A stretch of 56,908 bases of DNA from Bryobacterales bacterium (GTDB lineage: Bacteria; Acidobacteriota; Terriglobia; Bryobacterales; Bryobacteraceae): NCBI GenBank assembly GCA_947467395.1, contig CANIIC010000004.1, positions 1 through 56,908 of the forward strand, given 5' to 3'. The first letter of the stretch is position 1. Each line of letters begins with the position of its first letter. The position numbers were made by a program, and so were the translations under genes. Below the pieces are notes generated by a model that worked only from the letters and a program-made list of their open reading frames with translations, had not been told where the DNA came from and did not search any database. Shown here one piece after another: positions 49,895-56,908 of the stretch.

Positions 49895-50647
49895 ATGCGC
49901 TTTTTGCTTCCCTTCCTGCTCGCCGCCTCCGTTGCCGCCGTTACGGCCAATGCCGAGACTCCCATTGAGCATAGTAACGAGACCCGCTTCCAACTAGACC
50001 TCAAGGTCCCCGACGCCGAACTCGCCAAGTTCGTCCCCTCCGGCTTCACCATGAATGTCTCGACCACCGGAGCCGCCAAGGACTGCAACGTGCGCGTCGT
50101 ATTCATTGACCGCGTCACCATCAACAACCCCGACGGCACCCCCAAGGGCAAAGGCAGCAACCGCTTGGTCTACCTGGCCGTTCCAGTCAAGAACGCCGCC
50201 GGCGAAGGCTCGCAGCTGATCATCGGCGGCCTTACCGCAGACGACGCCCCCGGTCCGTACGCGAACTACCTGCTCGCCAGCAAACACTCGATGACCACCG
50301 AAACCAGCGGCTTCAACCCCATCCTGCAGACCCAACATTGGTCCTTCCAAGCCGCCACCGGCGAACACCTGGAAATGGACATCACCTTCCAACGCGGTTC
50401 CGCCGCCGTCCGCCCCCTGGGTGATACCAAGTTCTATTCCGCCAAGAACCCGACCTTCTACCAGATCTCCCGCCAGGAACAAGTGCTCGACATCATGAAG
50501 AATGTGACCACCAATCCGCCTGACCACGTGAAGAGCTTCAAATTCAAAGCCGGCGGCGGCAGTTGGTCGAAGTTGTTCGACGGCACCGAGAAGGTCCTGA
50601 GCTGGGATAACATTCTGTGGCTGAATCGGACCGTTTTGCTGCCGTAG
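49895..50647 (+). CDS. Exported protein of unknown function
   Basis: 250 aa with a signal peptide (MRFLLPFLLAASVAAVTANA) and one globular domain. The mature part has RFQLDLKVPDAELAKFVPSGFTM, VRVVFIDRVTINNPDGTP, SNRLVYLAVPVKN and LIIGGLTADDAPGPY. The opening resembles acetoacetate-decarboxylase-like or DUF2071-like folds, but catalytic residues are not clear, so I leave the function open. There is a TACAAT box 6 nt before the ATG. It is convergent with the TonB-C gene with one base between stop codons. Confidence 0.75.
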   Translation: MRFLLPFLLAASVAAVTANAETPIEHSNETRFQLDLKVPDAELAKFVPSGFTMNVSTTGAAKDCNVRVVFIDRVTINNPDGTPKGKGSNRLVYLAVPVKNAAGEGSQLIIGGLTADDAPGPYANYLLASKHSMTTETSGFNPILQTQHWSFQAATGEHLEMDITFQRGSAAVRPLGDTKFYSAKNPTFYQISRQEQVLDIMKNVTTNPPDHVKSFKFKAGGGSWSKLFDGTEKVLSWDNILWLNRTVLLP

Positions 50648-50648
50648 G

Positions 50649-51017
50649 CTACCGAAGCGTGAAGGGAACGTCGATTTCCGTCATCACCGGTACGGCTTGC
50701 CCGTTACGAACAAACGGATCGTAGACCCAGCGCTCGACAGCACTCAAAGCGGCCTCGCGAAGCATCGCCGGGCCGCGAACAACCCGAGCCTCTTGGATTC
50801 GCCCATCGGATCCAATCCGGACCACGACTCTGACCACGCCCTGCACCCGAGCTTCGCGGGCGCTGTCCGGATACTGAGGCGCTACTTTCTGGCGAAGGTT
50901 GCGTTCTGCGAGGCGAGGCTCGATCTGAGCGACAACTGGCCCTGGAGGTACACGCTGTTGAGCGTCGATCGTTCCCAGTGTCAAACCTATCAAAAGCATC
51001 CCGATCCACTTCGACAT
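50649..51017 (-). CDS. TonB C-terminal-domain protein, exported
   Basis: 122 aa: signal peptide (MSKWIGMLLIGLTLGTIDA) followed by a TonB-like C-terminal domain (YPDSAREARVQGVVRVVVRIGSDGRIQEARVV, SAVERWVYDPFVRNGQAV, VPFTL). It has no long proline-rich spanning region and no retained membrane helix, so it is a periplasmic TonB-C-like protein rather than a full energy transducer. It lies 42 bp downstream of the SDR-DUF2867 gene on the same strand, and TAGACT lies 6 nt before the ATG. Confidence 0.88.
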   Translation of the reverse strand: MSKWIGMLLIGLTLGTIDAQQRVPPGPVVAQIEPRLAERNLRQKVAPQYPDSAREARVQGVVRVVVRIGSDGRIQEARVVRGPAMLREAALSAVERWVYDPFVRNGQAVPVMTEIDVPFTLR

Positions 51018-51023
51018 AGTGGA

Positions 51024-51029
51024 AGTCTA
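51024..51029 (-). promoter_or_regulatory. -10-like box of a probable leaderless promoter (TonB-C gene)
   Basis: TAGACT on the minus strand, 6 nt, then the ATG at 51017, no Shine-Dalgarno. Confidence 0.45.
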
Positions 51030-51059
51030 CAGGCCTAAAACACTCCTGTCGAGCCGGTG

Positions 51060-52529
51060 CTACACCTCGCGCTCGCCGAACTCCCCAAGCCCCGCGATCC
51101 GCACCGCATCCCGCTCAATCCCCGCCAACATCCCGCGAAACACCAGCCCGTGGAACGGCAGCACGGCATACCAGTACAGCAACCCGAACAATCCCTTGGG
51201 CTCGAACAGCGCGGTTTGCACCAACTTGCACCGGCCATCGTCCTCCGCCTCAATGCGAAAATCCAGCAGAGCCTCGCCCGGCACCCGCATCTCCGCGCGC
51301 AATGAAAGCGACCGATTCTTCTCCAACCCCACCACGCGCCAGAAATCCAGAGCATCGCCATACCGCAGCGAATCCGGATGCCTGCGACCTCGCCGCAAAC
51401 CCGGCCCGCCCGCCGCACGATCCAGCCAGCCTCGGATCTTCCACAACCACACCGCGTACCAACCGTTCGCGCCGCCCACCCGGCACACGGCCCGATAGGC
51501 AGCCCACGCAGGAGCCTCTATCGTCACCTCGCGCGCATCGCGAAACACCGTTCCGCCTGACCAATCCGGATCGCCCGCCATGGGCCCCGCCATCGACCAG
51601 TTCGTCTCCACCATGCGCGACGCCACCTGACTCAGCGCGGCGTGGATGGCCTCCCGCACACTCATCAGCTTCTGCGGAATCAGGCGCGTGATGCGGTCTT
51701 CGCGGCACACAACTTCATTCTTCAAACCCTCGGCCAAAGGCCTCGCGATCTTGCGGCTGAGCGGCGTCACCAAGTGAATCCAGTACGAACTCAACCGCGG
51801 CGTCAGAACCGGCACCGGAATGATCCACCGTCGCGGCAGCTTCAGCTCCTCGGCCATAATCCGCATGATGTCGCGATAACACAGGACTTCGCTCCCGCCG
51901 ATATCAAACACCTCACCGATCGTCTCCGGCACTGCGAGTGCACCCACCAGGTACGTCAGCACATTCTCCACCGCAATCGGCTGGCAAGCAGTGCTCACCC
52001 ACTTCGGCGTGATCATCACCGGCAGCCGTTGCACCAGATAGCGCAGAATCTCAAATGAAGCCGAGCCCGACCCGATGATCATCGCCGCACGCAGCACCGT
52101 GACCGGCACACCCGTCGATCCCAACGCGCCCTCTACGTCACGACGCGAAGTCAGGTGTTCGCTCAACCCCGCACCCATCTCACCCAGCCCGCCCAGATAG
52201 AGGATACGCTTCACTCCGGCCGCGCGAGCCGCCGTTGCGAAACTGTGCGCCAACGCCAAATCCTGACGCGCGTACTCGCCATCGTCGGACATCATGGAGT
52301 GGACTAAATAGAAGGCGGCGCTACAGCCCACCAGATTCGGGATGAGCGTGGCGTCGTCGCTGAGTTCGACTGCGCGAATTTCGACGTCAGGGTTTGACGT
52401 CCAGTCGCGACCATCCAGCTTGCGCGGCGATCGTACCAGGCACCGGATCGCGTACCCGGCCTCCAGAAGCAACGGCGCGAGCCGTCCGCCGATGTAACCC
52501 GTCGCGCCTACTATGGCAATGCGTTCCAG
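51060..52529 (-). CDS. NAD(P)-binding SDR-like protein with DUF2867 domain
   Basis: 489 aa. The N-terminal Rossmann domain begins at once (ERIAIVGATGYIGGRLAPLL), with AAFYLVHSM, YLGGLGEMG and GSEVLCYRDIMRIM, like atypical SDR (NmrA/complex-I-type) proteins. The C-terminal about 150 residues are DUF2867 (SRPBCC-like: WYAVWLWKIRGWLDRAAGG, KGLFGLLYWYAVLPFHGLVF). Substrate unknown. The only start close to the fold is CTG at 52529; the next AUG-like start lies inside moaD over 100 bp upstream. It follows moaD by 38 bp. Confidence 0.82.
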   Translation of the reverse strand: MERIAIVGATGYIGGRLAPLLLEAGYAIRCLVRSPRKLDGRDWTSNPDVEIRAVELSDDATLIPNLVGCSAAFYLVHSMMSDDGEYARQDLALAHSFATAARAAGVKRILYLGGLGEMGAGLSEHLTSRRDVEGALGSTGVPVTVLRAAMIIGSGSASFEILRYLVQRLPVMITPKWVSTACQPIAVENVLTYLVGALAVPETIGEVFDIGGSEVLCYRDIMRIMAEELKLPRRWIIPVPVLTPRLSSYWIHLVTPLSRKIARPLAEGLKNEVVCREDRITRLIPQKLMSVREAIHAALSQVASRMVETNWSMAGPMAGDPDWSGGTVFRDAREVTIEAPAWAAYRAVCRVGGANGWYAVWLWKIRGWLDRAAGGPGLRRGRRHPDSLRYGDALDFWRVVGLEKNRSLSLRAEMRVPGEALLDFRIEAEDDGRCKLVQTALFEPKGLFGLLYWYAVLPFHGLVFRGMLAGIERDAVRIAGLGEFGEREV

Positions 52530-52567
52530 TGAGGACCCGCTCTCAGTGTAGCCCCGGCGGGCCTGGA

Positions 52568-52864
52568 CTATCCTCCGGATAACGAGCCGACCACCAGGAA
52601 CGGTTCCTTGCCCGACACCACATCCTCCGGCAGCTCCGCGTCCATCGGGGCGAACGACACATCTTCCATACACGCGAAATACCGCACGTACGCCCGGCGT
52701 TCCTTCGACACGTGATCCCGAATCGTTCCCTGCAACTGCGGGAACTTGGCCTCCAGCGCATCCAACAGGCGGCGCTGTGTCACCGGAGCTTCTACCTCCA
52801 GTGACACCTCGCCCACCACTTTTGCCAGCGTGCGCAAATGCGCCGGCATCTGCACGCGAATCAT
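52568..52864 (-). CDS. MoaD/ThiS-family sulfur-carrier-like protein
   Basis: 98 aa with the ubiquitin-like MoaD/ThiS pattern: [33 protein letters not shown] and a C-terminal ...[10 protein letters not shown]. The diglycine end is the site of thiocarboxylation in sulfur carriers. This one is a little longer than typical MoaD (80-90 aa), and no E1-like MoeB/ThiF or MoaE is nearby. The start overlaps the BNR-propeller stop (ATGA), so it is translationally coupled to it. Confidence 0.85.
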   Translation of the reverse strand: MIRVQMPAHLRTLAKVVGEVSLEVEAPVTQRRLLDALEAKFPQLQGTIRDHVSKERRAYVRYFACMEDVSFAPMDAELPEDVVSGKEPFLVVGSLSGG

Positions 52865-53976
52865 TTCAGCGACTGAACCTCAACCGACAAAACCGCCGGC
52901 AGATCGTGCACGATCGCCTTCCACGACTCGCCGCCGTCAGCCGACGCATACACCTGTCCGCCCGTCGTGCCGAAGTACACGCCGCAATCCTCCAGCGAAT
53001 CCACGCACATCGCATCGCGCAGCACGTTGACGTAACAGTTCTCCTGCGGCAGACCCTTCGTCATCGCTTCCCACTCATTGCCGCCCGACTTACTGCGATA
53101 CACGCGCAACGCGCCGTCCAGGGGGAAATGTTCGCTATCGCTCTTGATCGGAACCGTGAAGATCGTCTCCGGCTCATGCGCATGAACATCGATCACGAAC
53201 CCGAAGTCCGTCGGCAGATTGCCGCTCACTTCGGTCCACTTCTCGCCCGCATCATCGGTCCGCAATACGTCCCAGTGCTTCTGCATGAACAGCGTGTTCG
53301 GCTTCGACGGATGCATCGCGATGCGGTGCACACAATGGCCGACCTCGGCAGTCGGATTCGGGATGTGCAGCGAGCTCAAGCCATTATTGATCGGCTTCCA
53401 ACTCACGCCCGCGTCCTCGCTCCGGAATGCGCCCGCCGCCGAGATCGCGCCATACATGCGATTGTGATTCGTCGGATCAATCAGGATCGTGTGCAACCCC
53501 ATGCCGCCTGCGCCCGGACACCACTTCTCACCCGTCGGATGCGTGCGCAGCCCGGCCAGTTCCACCCACGACTTGCCGCCGTCCGTCGTTTTGAAGAGCG
53601 CGGCATCTTCGACGCCCGCATACACCGTATCCGGATCGCTCAGCGAAGGCTCCACGTGCCACACGCGCTTAAACTCCCACGGATGCGGCGTGCCGTCGTA
53701 CCAAAGATGCTTGCCCGTCGGGCCGTCATACAGGAACTTGTTGTCCACCGGCTCCCATGTCTTGCCGCCATCATCGGACCGCTGCATCAGCTGCCCGAAC
53801 CAATCGCTGCATTGCGACGCGTAGATCCGATTCGGGTCCACTGGAGAACCCTTCAAGTGATACATGTTGAAGCCCGCAAAGAACGGACCTTTCACATCCC
53901 ACTTGTCTCTCTTGCCGTCTGCTTCAAGAATGAACGCGCCCTTGCGCGTGCCCACTAGAACTCGTACGCCGCTCAT
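52861..53976 (-). CDS. BNR/Asp-box beta-propeller (sialidase-like) protein
   Basis: 371 aa without a signal peptide, so probably cytoplasmic. At least five Asp-box motifs are visible: [32 protein letters not shown] and SADGGESW. The first strand is [14 protein letters not shown]. The catalytic arginines of true sialidases are not evident; it fits WD40/YVTN/BNR-like repeat proteins. The start is the ATG at 53976 with GAGGGA 7 nt upstream. It sits 10 bp after the HxlR-type regulator gene and overlaps moaD by 4 bp. Confidence 0.88.
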   Translation of the reverse strand: MSGVRVLVGTRKGAFILEADGKRDKWDVKGPFFAGFNMYHLKGSPVDPNRIYASQCSDWFGQLMQRSDDGGKTWEPVDNKFLYDGPTGKHLWYDGTPHPWEFKRVWHVEPSLSDPDTVYAGVEDAALFKTTDGGKSWVELAGLRTHPTGEKWCPGAGGMGLHTILIDPTNHNRMYGAISAAGAFRSEDAGVSWKPINNGLSSLHIPNPTAEVGHCVHRIAMHPSKPNTLFMQKHWDVLRTDDAGEKWTEVSGNLPTDFGFVIDVHAHEPETIFTVPIKSDSEHFPLDGALRVYRSKSGGNEWEAMTKGLPQENCYVNVLRDAMCVDSLEDCGVYFGTTGGQVYASADGGESWKAIVHDLPAVLSVEVQSLK

Positions 53977-53986
53977 ATAAGGTCCC

Positions 53987-54445
53987 TCAACCTCCAAATT
54001 TCGGGATCAACGGCGTCAAATCGCGTTCCTCCCATCGTTTCCTGACTTCCGCCAGAAACCCCACGCGATCCTTCGCCATCATCGCCATCATCTGCTTCAT
54101 CACCGGACCCGCCGACTTCGGAGCCTCATGCCGAGCGCCCCACATCAGCAACTCCAGCAGAACCGGAGCCAGGTCAATGCCCTTCTCCGTTAGCCGATAA
54201 AACACCCGCCGCGCATCTTCGGGGTCTTTCTCCGAAGACACGATCCCCGCCGTCTCCAACCTCTGGAGCCGGTCGGCCAGGATGTTCGTGGCGATCCCCT
54301 CACCCGAACCCTGGAACTCCTTAAATGTCCGATACCCGCGCACCATCAGATCGCGAATGATCAACATCGACCAGCGATCCCCCAGTACATCCAAGGCCGC
54401 GCCCACCGGGCATCCGGACCTGTGCTTCCCCTTCAGCCCAGGCAT
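53987..54445 (-). CDS. HxlR-family winged-helix transcriptional regulator
   Basis: 152 aa with HxlR features: [23 protein letters not shown] near the N-terminus with one conserved cysteine (a redox/electrophile sensor in several family members), [20 protein letters not shown] (recognition helix region) and [13 protein letters not shown] (wing). The C-terminal 45 residues are helical. It probably autoregulates and controls the BNR/MoaD genes and perhaps msrB through the palindrome at 54465-54483. The Cys with nearby msrB hints at oxidative signals, which is inference. Confidence 0.92.
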   Translation of the reverse strand: MPGLKGKHRSGCPVGAALDVLGDRWSMLIIRDLMVRGYRTFKEFQGSGEGIATNILADRLQRLETAGIVSSEKDPEDARRVFYRLTEKGIDLAPVLLELLMWGARHEAPKSAGPVMKQMMAMMAKDRVGFLAEVRKRWEERDLTPLIPKFGG

Positions 54446-54464
54446 GGGAATACGCCAACAGGAT

Positions 54465-54483
54465 TACTTGCAGATCGCAAGTA
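54465..54483. promoter_or_regulatory. Palindromic operator, probably for the HxlR-type regulator
   Basis: TACTTGC-AGATC-GCAAGTA is a perfect 7-bp inverted repeat with a 5-bp spacer, the arrangement (ACTT...AAGT) common for HxlR regulators. It lies between the divergent hxlR and msrB starts, about 12 bp upstream of a CATAAT -10 box (54496-54501) for msrB, so binding would cover the -35 region. Confidence 0.75.
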
Positions 54484-54495
54484 GTGCAGTGGGGC

Positions 54496-54501
54496 CATAA
54501 T
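54496..54501 (+). promoter_or_regulatory. -10-like box of msrB
   Basis: CATAAT, followed by the AAAGGAG ribosome-binding site (54503-54509) and the msrB ATG at 54513. The -35 region falls within the palindrome at 54465-54483. The leader would be very short. Confidence 0.45.
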
Positions 54502-54512
54502 GAAAGGAGCAC

Positions 54513-54965
54513 ATGCCCACACTCTCCCGCACCGGCTATACCCTAGAACCGATCTCCCCAGCCGAACGCGATCGCCTCGCCAAACGCCTTACGGAGGAAC
54601 AACGCCGCGTCCTACTTGCGCACGGCACCGAACTGCCCTTCTGTGGAGGCCTGCTCGACAACAAAGAGCCGGGCACTTACGCCTGCCGCCTCTGCGGCCT
54701 ACCCCTCTTCTCTTCCGACGCCAAGTTTGAATCCGGCACCGGTTGGCCCAGCTTCTTCCACCCCTTCGATGCCTCGCACATCAGCACCGTCGTTGACGAG
54801 AGCTTCAACATCCGCCGTGTGGAAACTCGCTGTGTCCGTTGCGAAGGTCACTTGGGCCACGTCTTCCCCGACGGCCCGCCGCCCACGCACGTTCGTTATT
54901 GCATGAACTCGGCGGCCCTCGAATTCTTCCCGAGAGGAACGGAGCCGAAACCCGACTCTATTTAA
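54513..54965 (+). CDS. msrB: Peptide-methionine (R)-S-oxide reductase
   Basis: 150 aa. Reduces methionine R-sulfoxide in proteins. The zinc-binding cysteines are C58 and C61 (ACRLC) and C107 and C110 (CVRC); the catalytic Cys is C130 in VRYCMNSAALEF. A possible resolving Cys is C44. GTGWPSFF and EGHLGHVFPDG also match. It has no signal peptide, so is cytosolic. It is divergent from the HxlR-type regulator across the proposed operator and 15 bp upstream of pyk. Confidence 0.96.
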   Translation: MPTLSRTGYTLEPISPAERDRLAKRLTEEQRRVLLAHGTELPFCGGLLDNKEPGTYACRLCGLPLFSSDAKFESGTGWPSFFHPFDASHISTVVDESFNIRRVETRCVRCEGHLGHVFPDGPPPTHVRYCMNSAALEFFPRGTEPKPDSI

Positions 54966-54980
54966 GATCAGCTCCCTGGA

Positions 54981-56393
54981 ATGAGATCCACAAAAATCGT
55001 AGCCACGCTCGGGCCCGCCACCGACCCGCCCGAAGTCCTCCGTAATCTCTTTACTGCGGGAGTCAACGTCTTTCGCCTGAACGCCAGCCACGGCGACTGG
55101 CCTCAACATCAGGCGCGCATCGATGCCATCCGCAAAATGGCCGCAGTGCGAGGCGTCCACGCCGGCATCCTACTGGATCTGCAGGGCCCCAAGATCCGCC
55201 TCGGCGAGTTCGAAGGCGGCGGTTGCGAACTGCGCACCGGCTCCACCTTCACCATCACGACGGACCCAACGCTCGGCACCTGCGAACGCGCGACCTGCAC
55301 CTATGAACCGCTGCCTCAGGAAGTCCATCCCGGCGATTGCGTGCTGCTCGCCGACGGAGCTGTCGAGCTCAAAGCCATCACGGTCCGCCCCAACGCCGTC
55401 GACTTCAAGGTCGTCTCCGGCGGCCCCATCGGCAATCACAAGGGCATCAACCTTCCGGGAGTGAAGCTCAGCACGCCGTCCATGACGCCCAAGGATCGCG
55501 AGGATCTCGAAGCCGGCATCGAAGCCGACGTGGACTTCGTCGCGCTCTCCTTCGTCCGCACCGCGCACGACGTTTACTCCTTGCGCCGCTGCCTGGAAGA
55601 ACGCGACTCCAGAGCCATGCTCATCGCGAAGATTGAAAAACCCGAAGCCTGGGACAACATAGATGCAATCCTCGATGCCAGCGACGGCGTGATGGTTGCC
55701 CGCGGCGATCTCGGTGTGGAGATGCCACTGCAGCAGGTCCCGCTCATCCAGAAGCAGCTCATCGAAAAGGCGCGAACCAAGGGCAAGTTCGTCATCACCG
55801 CCACGCAGATGCTGGAATCGATGATCGAAAACGCGCGCCCCACCCGCGCTGAGGTCAGCGACGTCGCCAACGCCATCTGCGACGGCACCGATGCTGTCAT
55901 GCTCTCGGCCGAAACCTCGGTCGGACACGATCCTGCCGGCGCCGTGAACATTATGGCCAGCATCGCTACCGAAACCGAAGGTTGGCTCCGCCCGAAGGGC
56001 TTCCCCGATCCACTCCCCCGCGTCACGCCTTCGAACGCTGAAATCGTGGCCGAAGCCGCCTATTGGTCCGCGCGTTCAGCAGGCGTCGCCGCGATCGTGG
56101 TCTACACCACCAGCGGCTCCACAGCGCGCCTGATTTCCCGCTTCCGTCCACCGGTGCCCATCTACGCCTTCACCCACAACCCGGGCTCTGCGCGTCAAAT
56201 GGCCGTGTCGTTCGGCATCCACCCTATCCTCGCCCCCGAGGTATTAACTACCGAAGCTATGTTGCTCCAAATGGAGCAAATGCTGGTGAAACAAGGCCTC
56301 CTCCGCAGCGGAGACAACGTCGTCTTCGTCGCCGGCCAACCCATCGGCGAAGTCGGCAGCACCAATCTGATGAAACTCCACCGCCTCAAGTAG
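54981..56393 (+). CDS. pyk: Pyruvate kinase
   Basis: 470 aa, converting phosphoenolpyruvate and ADP to pyruvate and ATP. RSTKIVATLGPA starts the barrel; NVFRLNASHGD, LDLQGPKIRLGEF (B-domain border), IAKIEKPEAWDNI (catalytic Lys/Glu), ARGDLGVEMPL, MLSAETSVG and a C-terminal allosteric-type domain follow. It starts 15 bp after msrB, with no strong RBS, and may be co-transcribed with it. Confidence 0.97.
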   Translation: MRSTKIVATLGPATDPPEVLRNLFTAGVNVFRLNASHGDWPQHQARIDAIRKMAAVRGVHAGILLDLQGPKIRLGEFEGGGCELRTGSTFTITTDPTLGTCERATCTYEPLPQEVHPGDCVLLADGAVELKAITVRPNAVDFKVVSGGPIGNHKGINLPGVKLSTPSMTPKDREDLEAGIEADVDFVALSFVRTAHDVYSLRRCLEERDSRAMLIAKIEKPEAWDNIDAILDASDGVMVARGDLGVEMPLQQVPLIQKQLIEKARTKGKFVITATQMLESMIENARPTRAEVSDVANAICDGTDAVMLSAETSVGHDPAGAVNIMASIATETEGWLRPKGFPDPLPRVTPSNAEIVAEAAYWSARSAGVAAIVVYTTSGSTARLISRFRPPVPIYAFTHNPGSARQMAVSFGIHPILAPEVLTTEAMLLQMEQMLVKQGLLRSGDNVVFVAGQPIGEVGSTNLMKLHRLK

Positions 56394-56428
56394 CGTCGCA
56401 ATCCTGTGCCGGTGCTCCGGAGCGAGGT

Positions 56429-56434
56429 TATAAT
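56429..56434 (+). promoter_or_regulatory. Consensus -10 box of a probable leaderless promoter (surA-like gene)
   Basis: A perfect TATAAT, 6 nt, then the ATG at 56441, and no Shine-Dalgarno. It is the clearest case of the leaderless layout in the window. No good -35 box is visible. Confidence 0.6.
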
Positions 56435-56440
56435 CAGAAC

Positions 56441-56908
56441 ATGCGGAAATTGTACGTAGCCATGGTCTTGGCCCTTGCCGCGCCCTTCTTTTTGCGGGCC
56501 GCGGAAGTCGTGCTCATGGAGGAAATCGTCGCCAAGGTCAACAGCGACATCATCACCAGCGCCGAACTCCGCGATGACAAGAAGGGTGTCGAAGAAGAAC
56601 TCTCCAAGCAGGGCCTGACAGGCGCCGAACTCGAGCGCACACGCGAAGCCATGCTGGCCGACCTGCTGCGCAACCGCATCGATGAAATCCTGCTCCGTCA
56701 AAAGGGCAAAGATTTGAACCTGAAGGTCGACTCCGACCTAAACAAGCAGATCGCGGACTATCAGCGCCAATTCCAGCTGCCGGATCCCGACGCCTTCCAG
56801 AAGTTCGTTGTCGAACAGACCGGCAAATCCTACGAAGATTTCCGTGGTTCCCTGCAAGACAAGTTATTGGTGGATGGCGTGGTTCGCGACGAAATCATGC
56901 GCAAGATC
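56441..56908 (+). CDS. surA: SurA-like periplasmic chaperone/PPIase, 5' part (runs off window)
   Basis: 156 residues visible, still open at the window end. A signal peptide (MRKLYVAMVLALAAPFFLRA) is followed by a SurA N-terminal chaperone domain: IVAKVNSDIITSAELRDD, MLADLLRNRIDEILLRQKGKDLNLKVD and KFVVEQTGKSYEDFRGSLQDKLL. The parvulin domains expected next lie outside the window. SurA escorts outer-membrane proteins across the periplasm, which fits a diderm cell. It starts 47 bp after pyk from its own TATAAT box. Confidence 0.85.
   Translation, partial: MRKLYVAMVLALAAPFFLRAAEVVLMEEIVAKVNSDIITSAELRDDKKGVEEELSKQGLTGAELERTREAMLADLLRNRIDEILLRQKGKDLNLKVDSDLNKQIADYQRQFQLPDPDAFQKFVVEQTGKSYEDFRGSLQDKLLVDGVVRDEIMRKI

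Noticed and set aside
49816-50160. N-terminal extension of the cytochrome c gene
   Set aside because: The signal peptide begins at 49815; the upstream frame is antisense to the exported-protein gene at 49895.
52777-53958. 393-codon plus-strand open frame opposite the BNR propeller gene
   Set aside because: The opposite strand carries clear Asp-box repeats and an RBS; the plus frame is Arg/His-rich with no motif.
1-56908. Mobile elements, CRISPR arrays, tRNA genes
   Set aside because: No transposase, integrase other than housekeeping Xer, regular repeat-spacer pattern or T-loop-like GGTTCGAATC with cloverleaf was found by reading both strands.

Overview
The window is 56.9 kb of dense, GC-rich bacterial chromosome with about 61 protein genes and almost no non-coding DNA. 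No gap between genes exceeds about 210 bp. I see no tRNA, rRNA, CRISPR array, insertion sequence or prophage. The gene content (LPS/Kdo/heptose genes, lspA, surA, Do-type protease, TonB-like and DUF6152-type exported proteins, many Tat/Sec-exported proteins of unknown role) indicates a diderm. The mix of small exported families and the gene style suggest Acidobacteriota, probably a Bryobacterales/Solibacter-like lineage. That placement is inference from family recognition; no 16S or marker phylogeny was possible.

Layout. 1-3431: end of ileS, then lspA and a TlpA-like thioredoxin (+). 3423-6151: DUF1810, CCA-adding enzyme and a Xer recombinase (-). 6216-10129: a small conserved gene, nadD, a fused Kdo-transferase/lipid A kinase (waaA-lpxK), and an exported protein diverging from it. 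10149-15312: tpiA, DUF362 plus a squalene-cyclase-like protein, a small membrane protein, rnhA, a TPR protein, dusB. 15369-19433: exported proteins, thrC and a zinc dehydrogenase. 19430-22220: an HU, M50 protease, glycosyltransferase and prepilin peptidase cluster (-). 22296-23625: a GGCT-like enzyme and two paralogous membrane proteins. 23622-28064: an NtrC-type regulator and a large PDZ/7TM/GAF/PAS histidine kinase. 28244-31511: sixA, mazG, MFS, SDR (+). 31508-33944: M23 peptidase, beta-propeller, YkgJ (-). 34148-39351: recJ, an arsenate-reductase-like phosphatase, a sugar epimerase and a glycosyltransferase/methyltransferase fusion. 39376-43505: purC, cvpA, gph, a MATE transporter. 43565-49356: Do-type protease (-), then a small protein, rfaE2 and mfd (+). 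49360-54445: a cytochrome c-HhH protein, an exported protein, and a five-gene minus-strand block hxlR / BNR propeller / MoaD-ThiS / SDR-DUF2867 / TonB-C. 54513-56908: msrB, pyk and the start of a surA-like gene.

Themes. (1) At least seven genes have a TAnnnT hexamer exactly 6 nt before ATG and no Shine-Dalgarno sequence; two more have close variants. This points to widespread leaderless transcription. (2) Six convergent gene pairs share exactly 4 bp at their stop codons (CTAG, CTAA or TTAA), so terminators must lie inside neighbouring genes. A clear example is a hairpin plus U-tract inside the 3' end of mfd, oriented to end the opposing cytochrome gene. (3) Several starts look non-canonical: ATT for the MATE gene, probably CTG for the SDR-DUF2867 gene, TTG for waaA-lpxK, purC, recJ and a DUF6152 gene. 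(4) A perfect 10-bp hairpin sequesters the ribosome-binding site of a small exported protein next to thrC. The most system-like unexplained locus is the hxlR-controlled BNR propeller / sulfur-carrier / SDR block.
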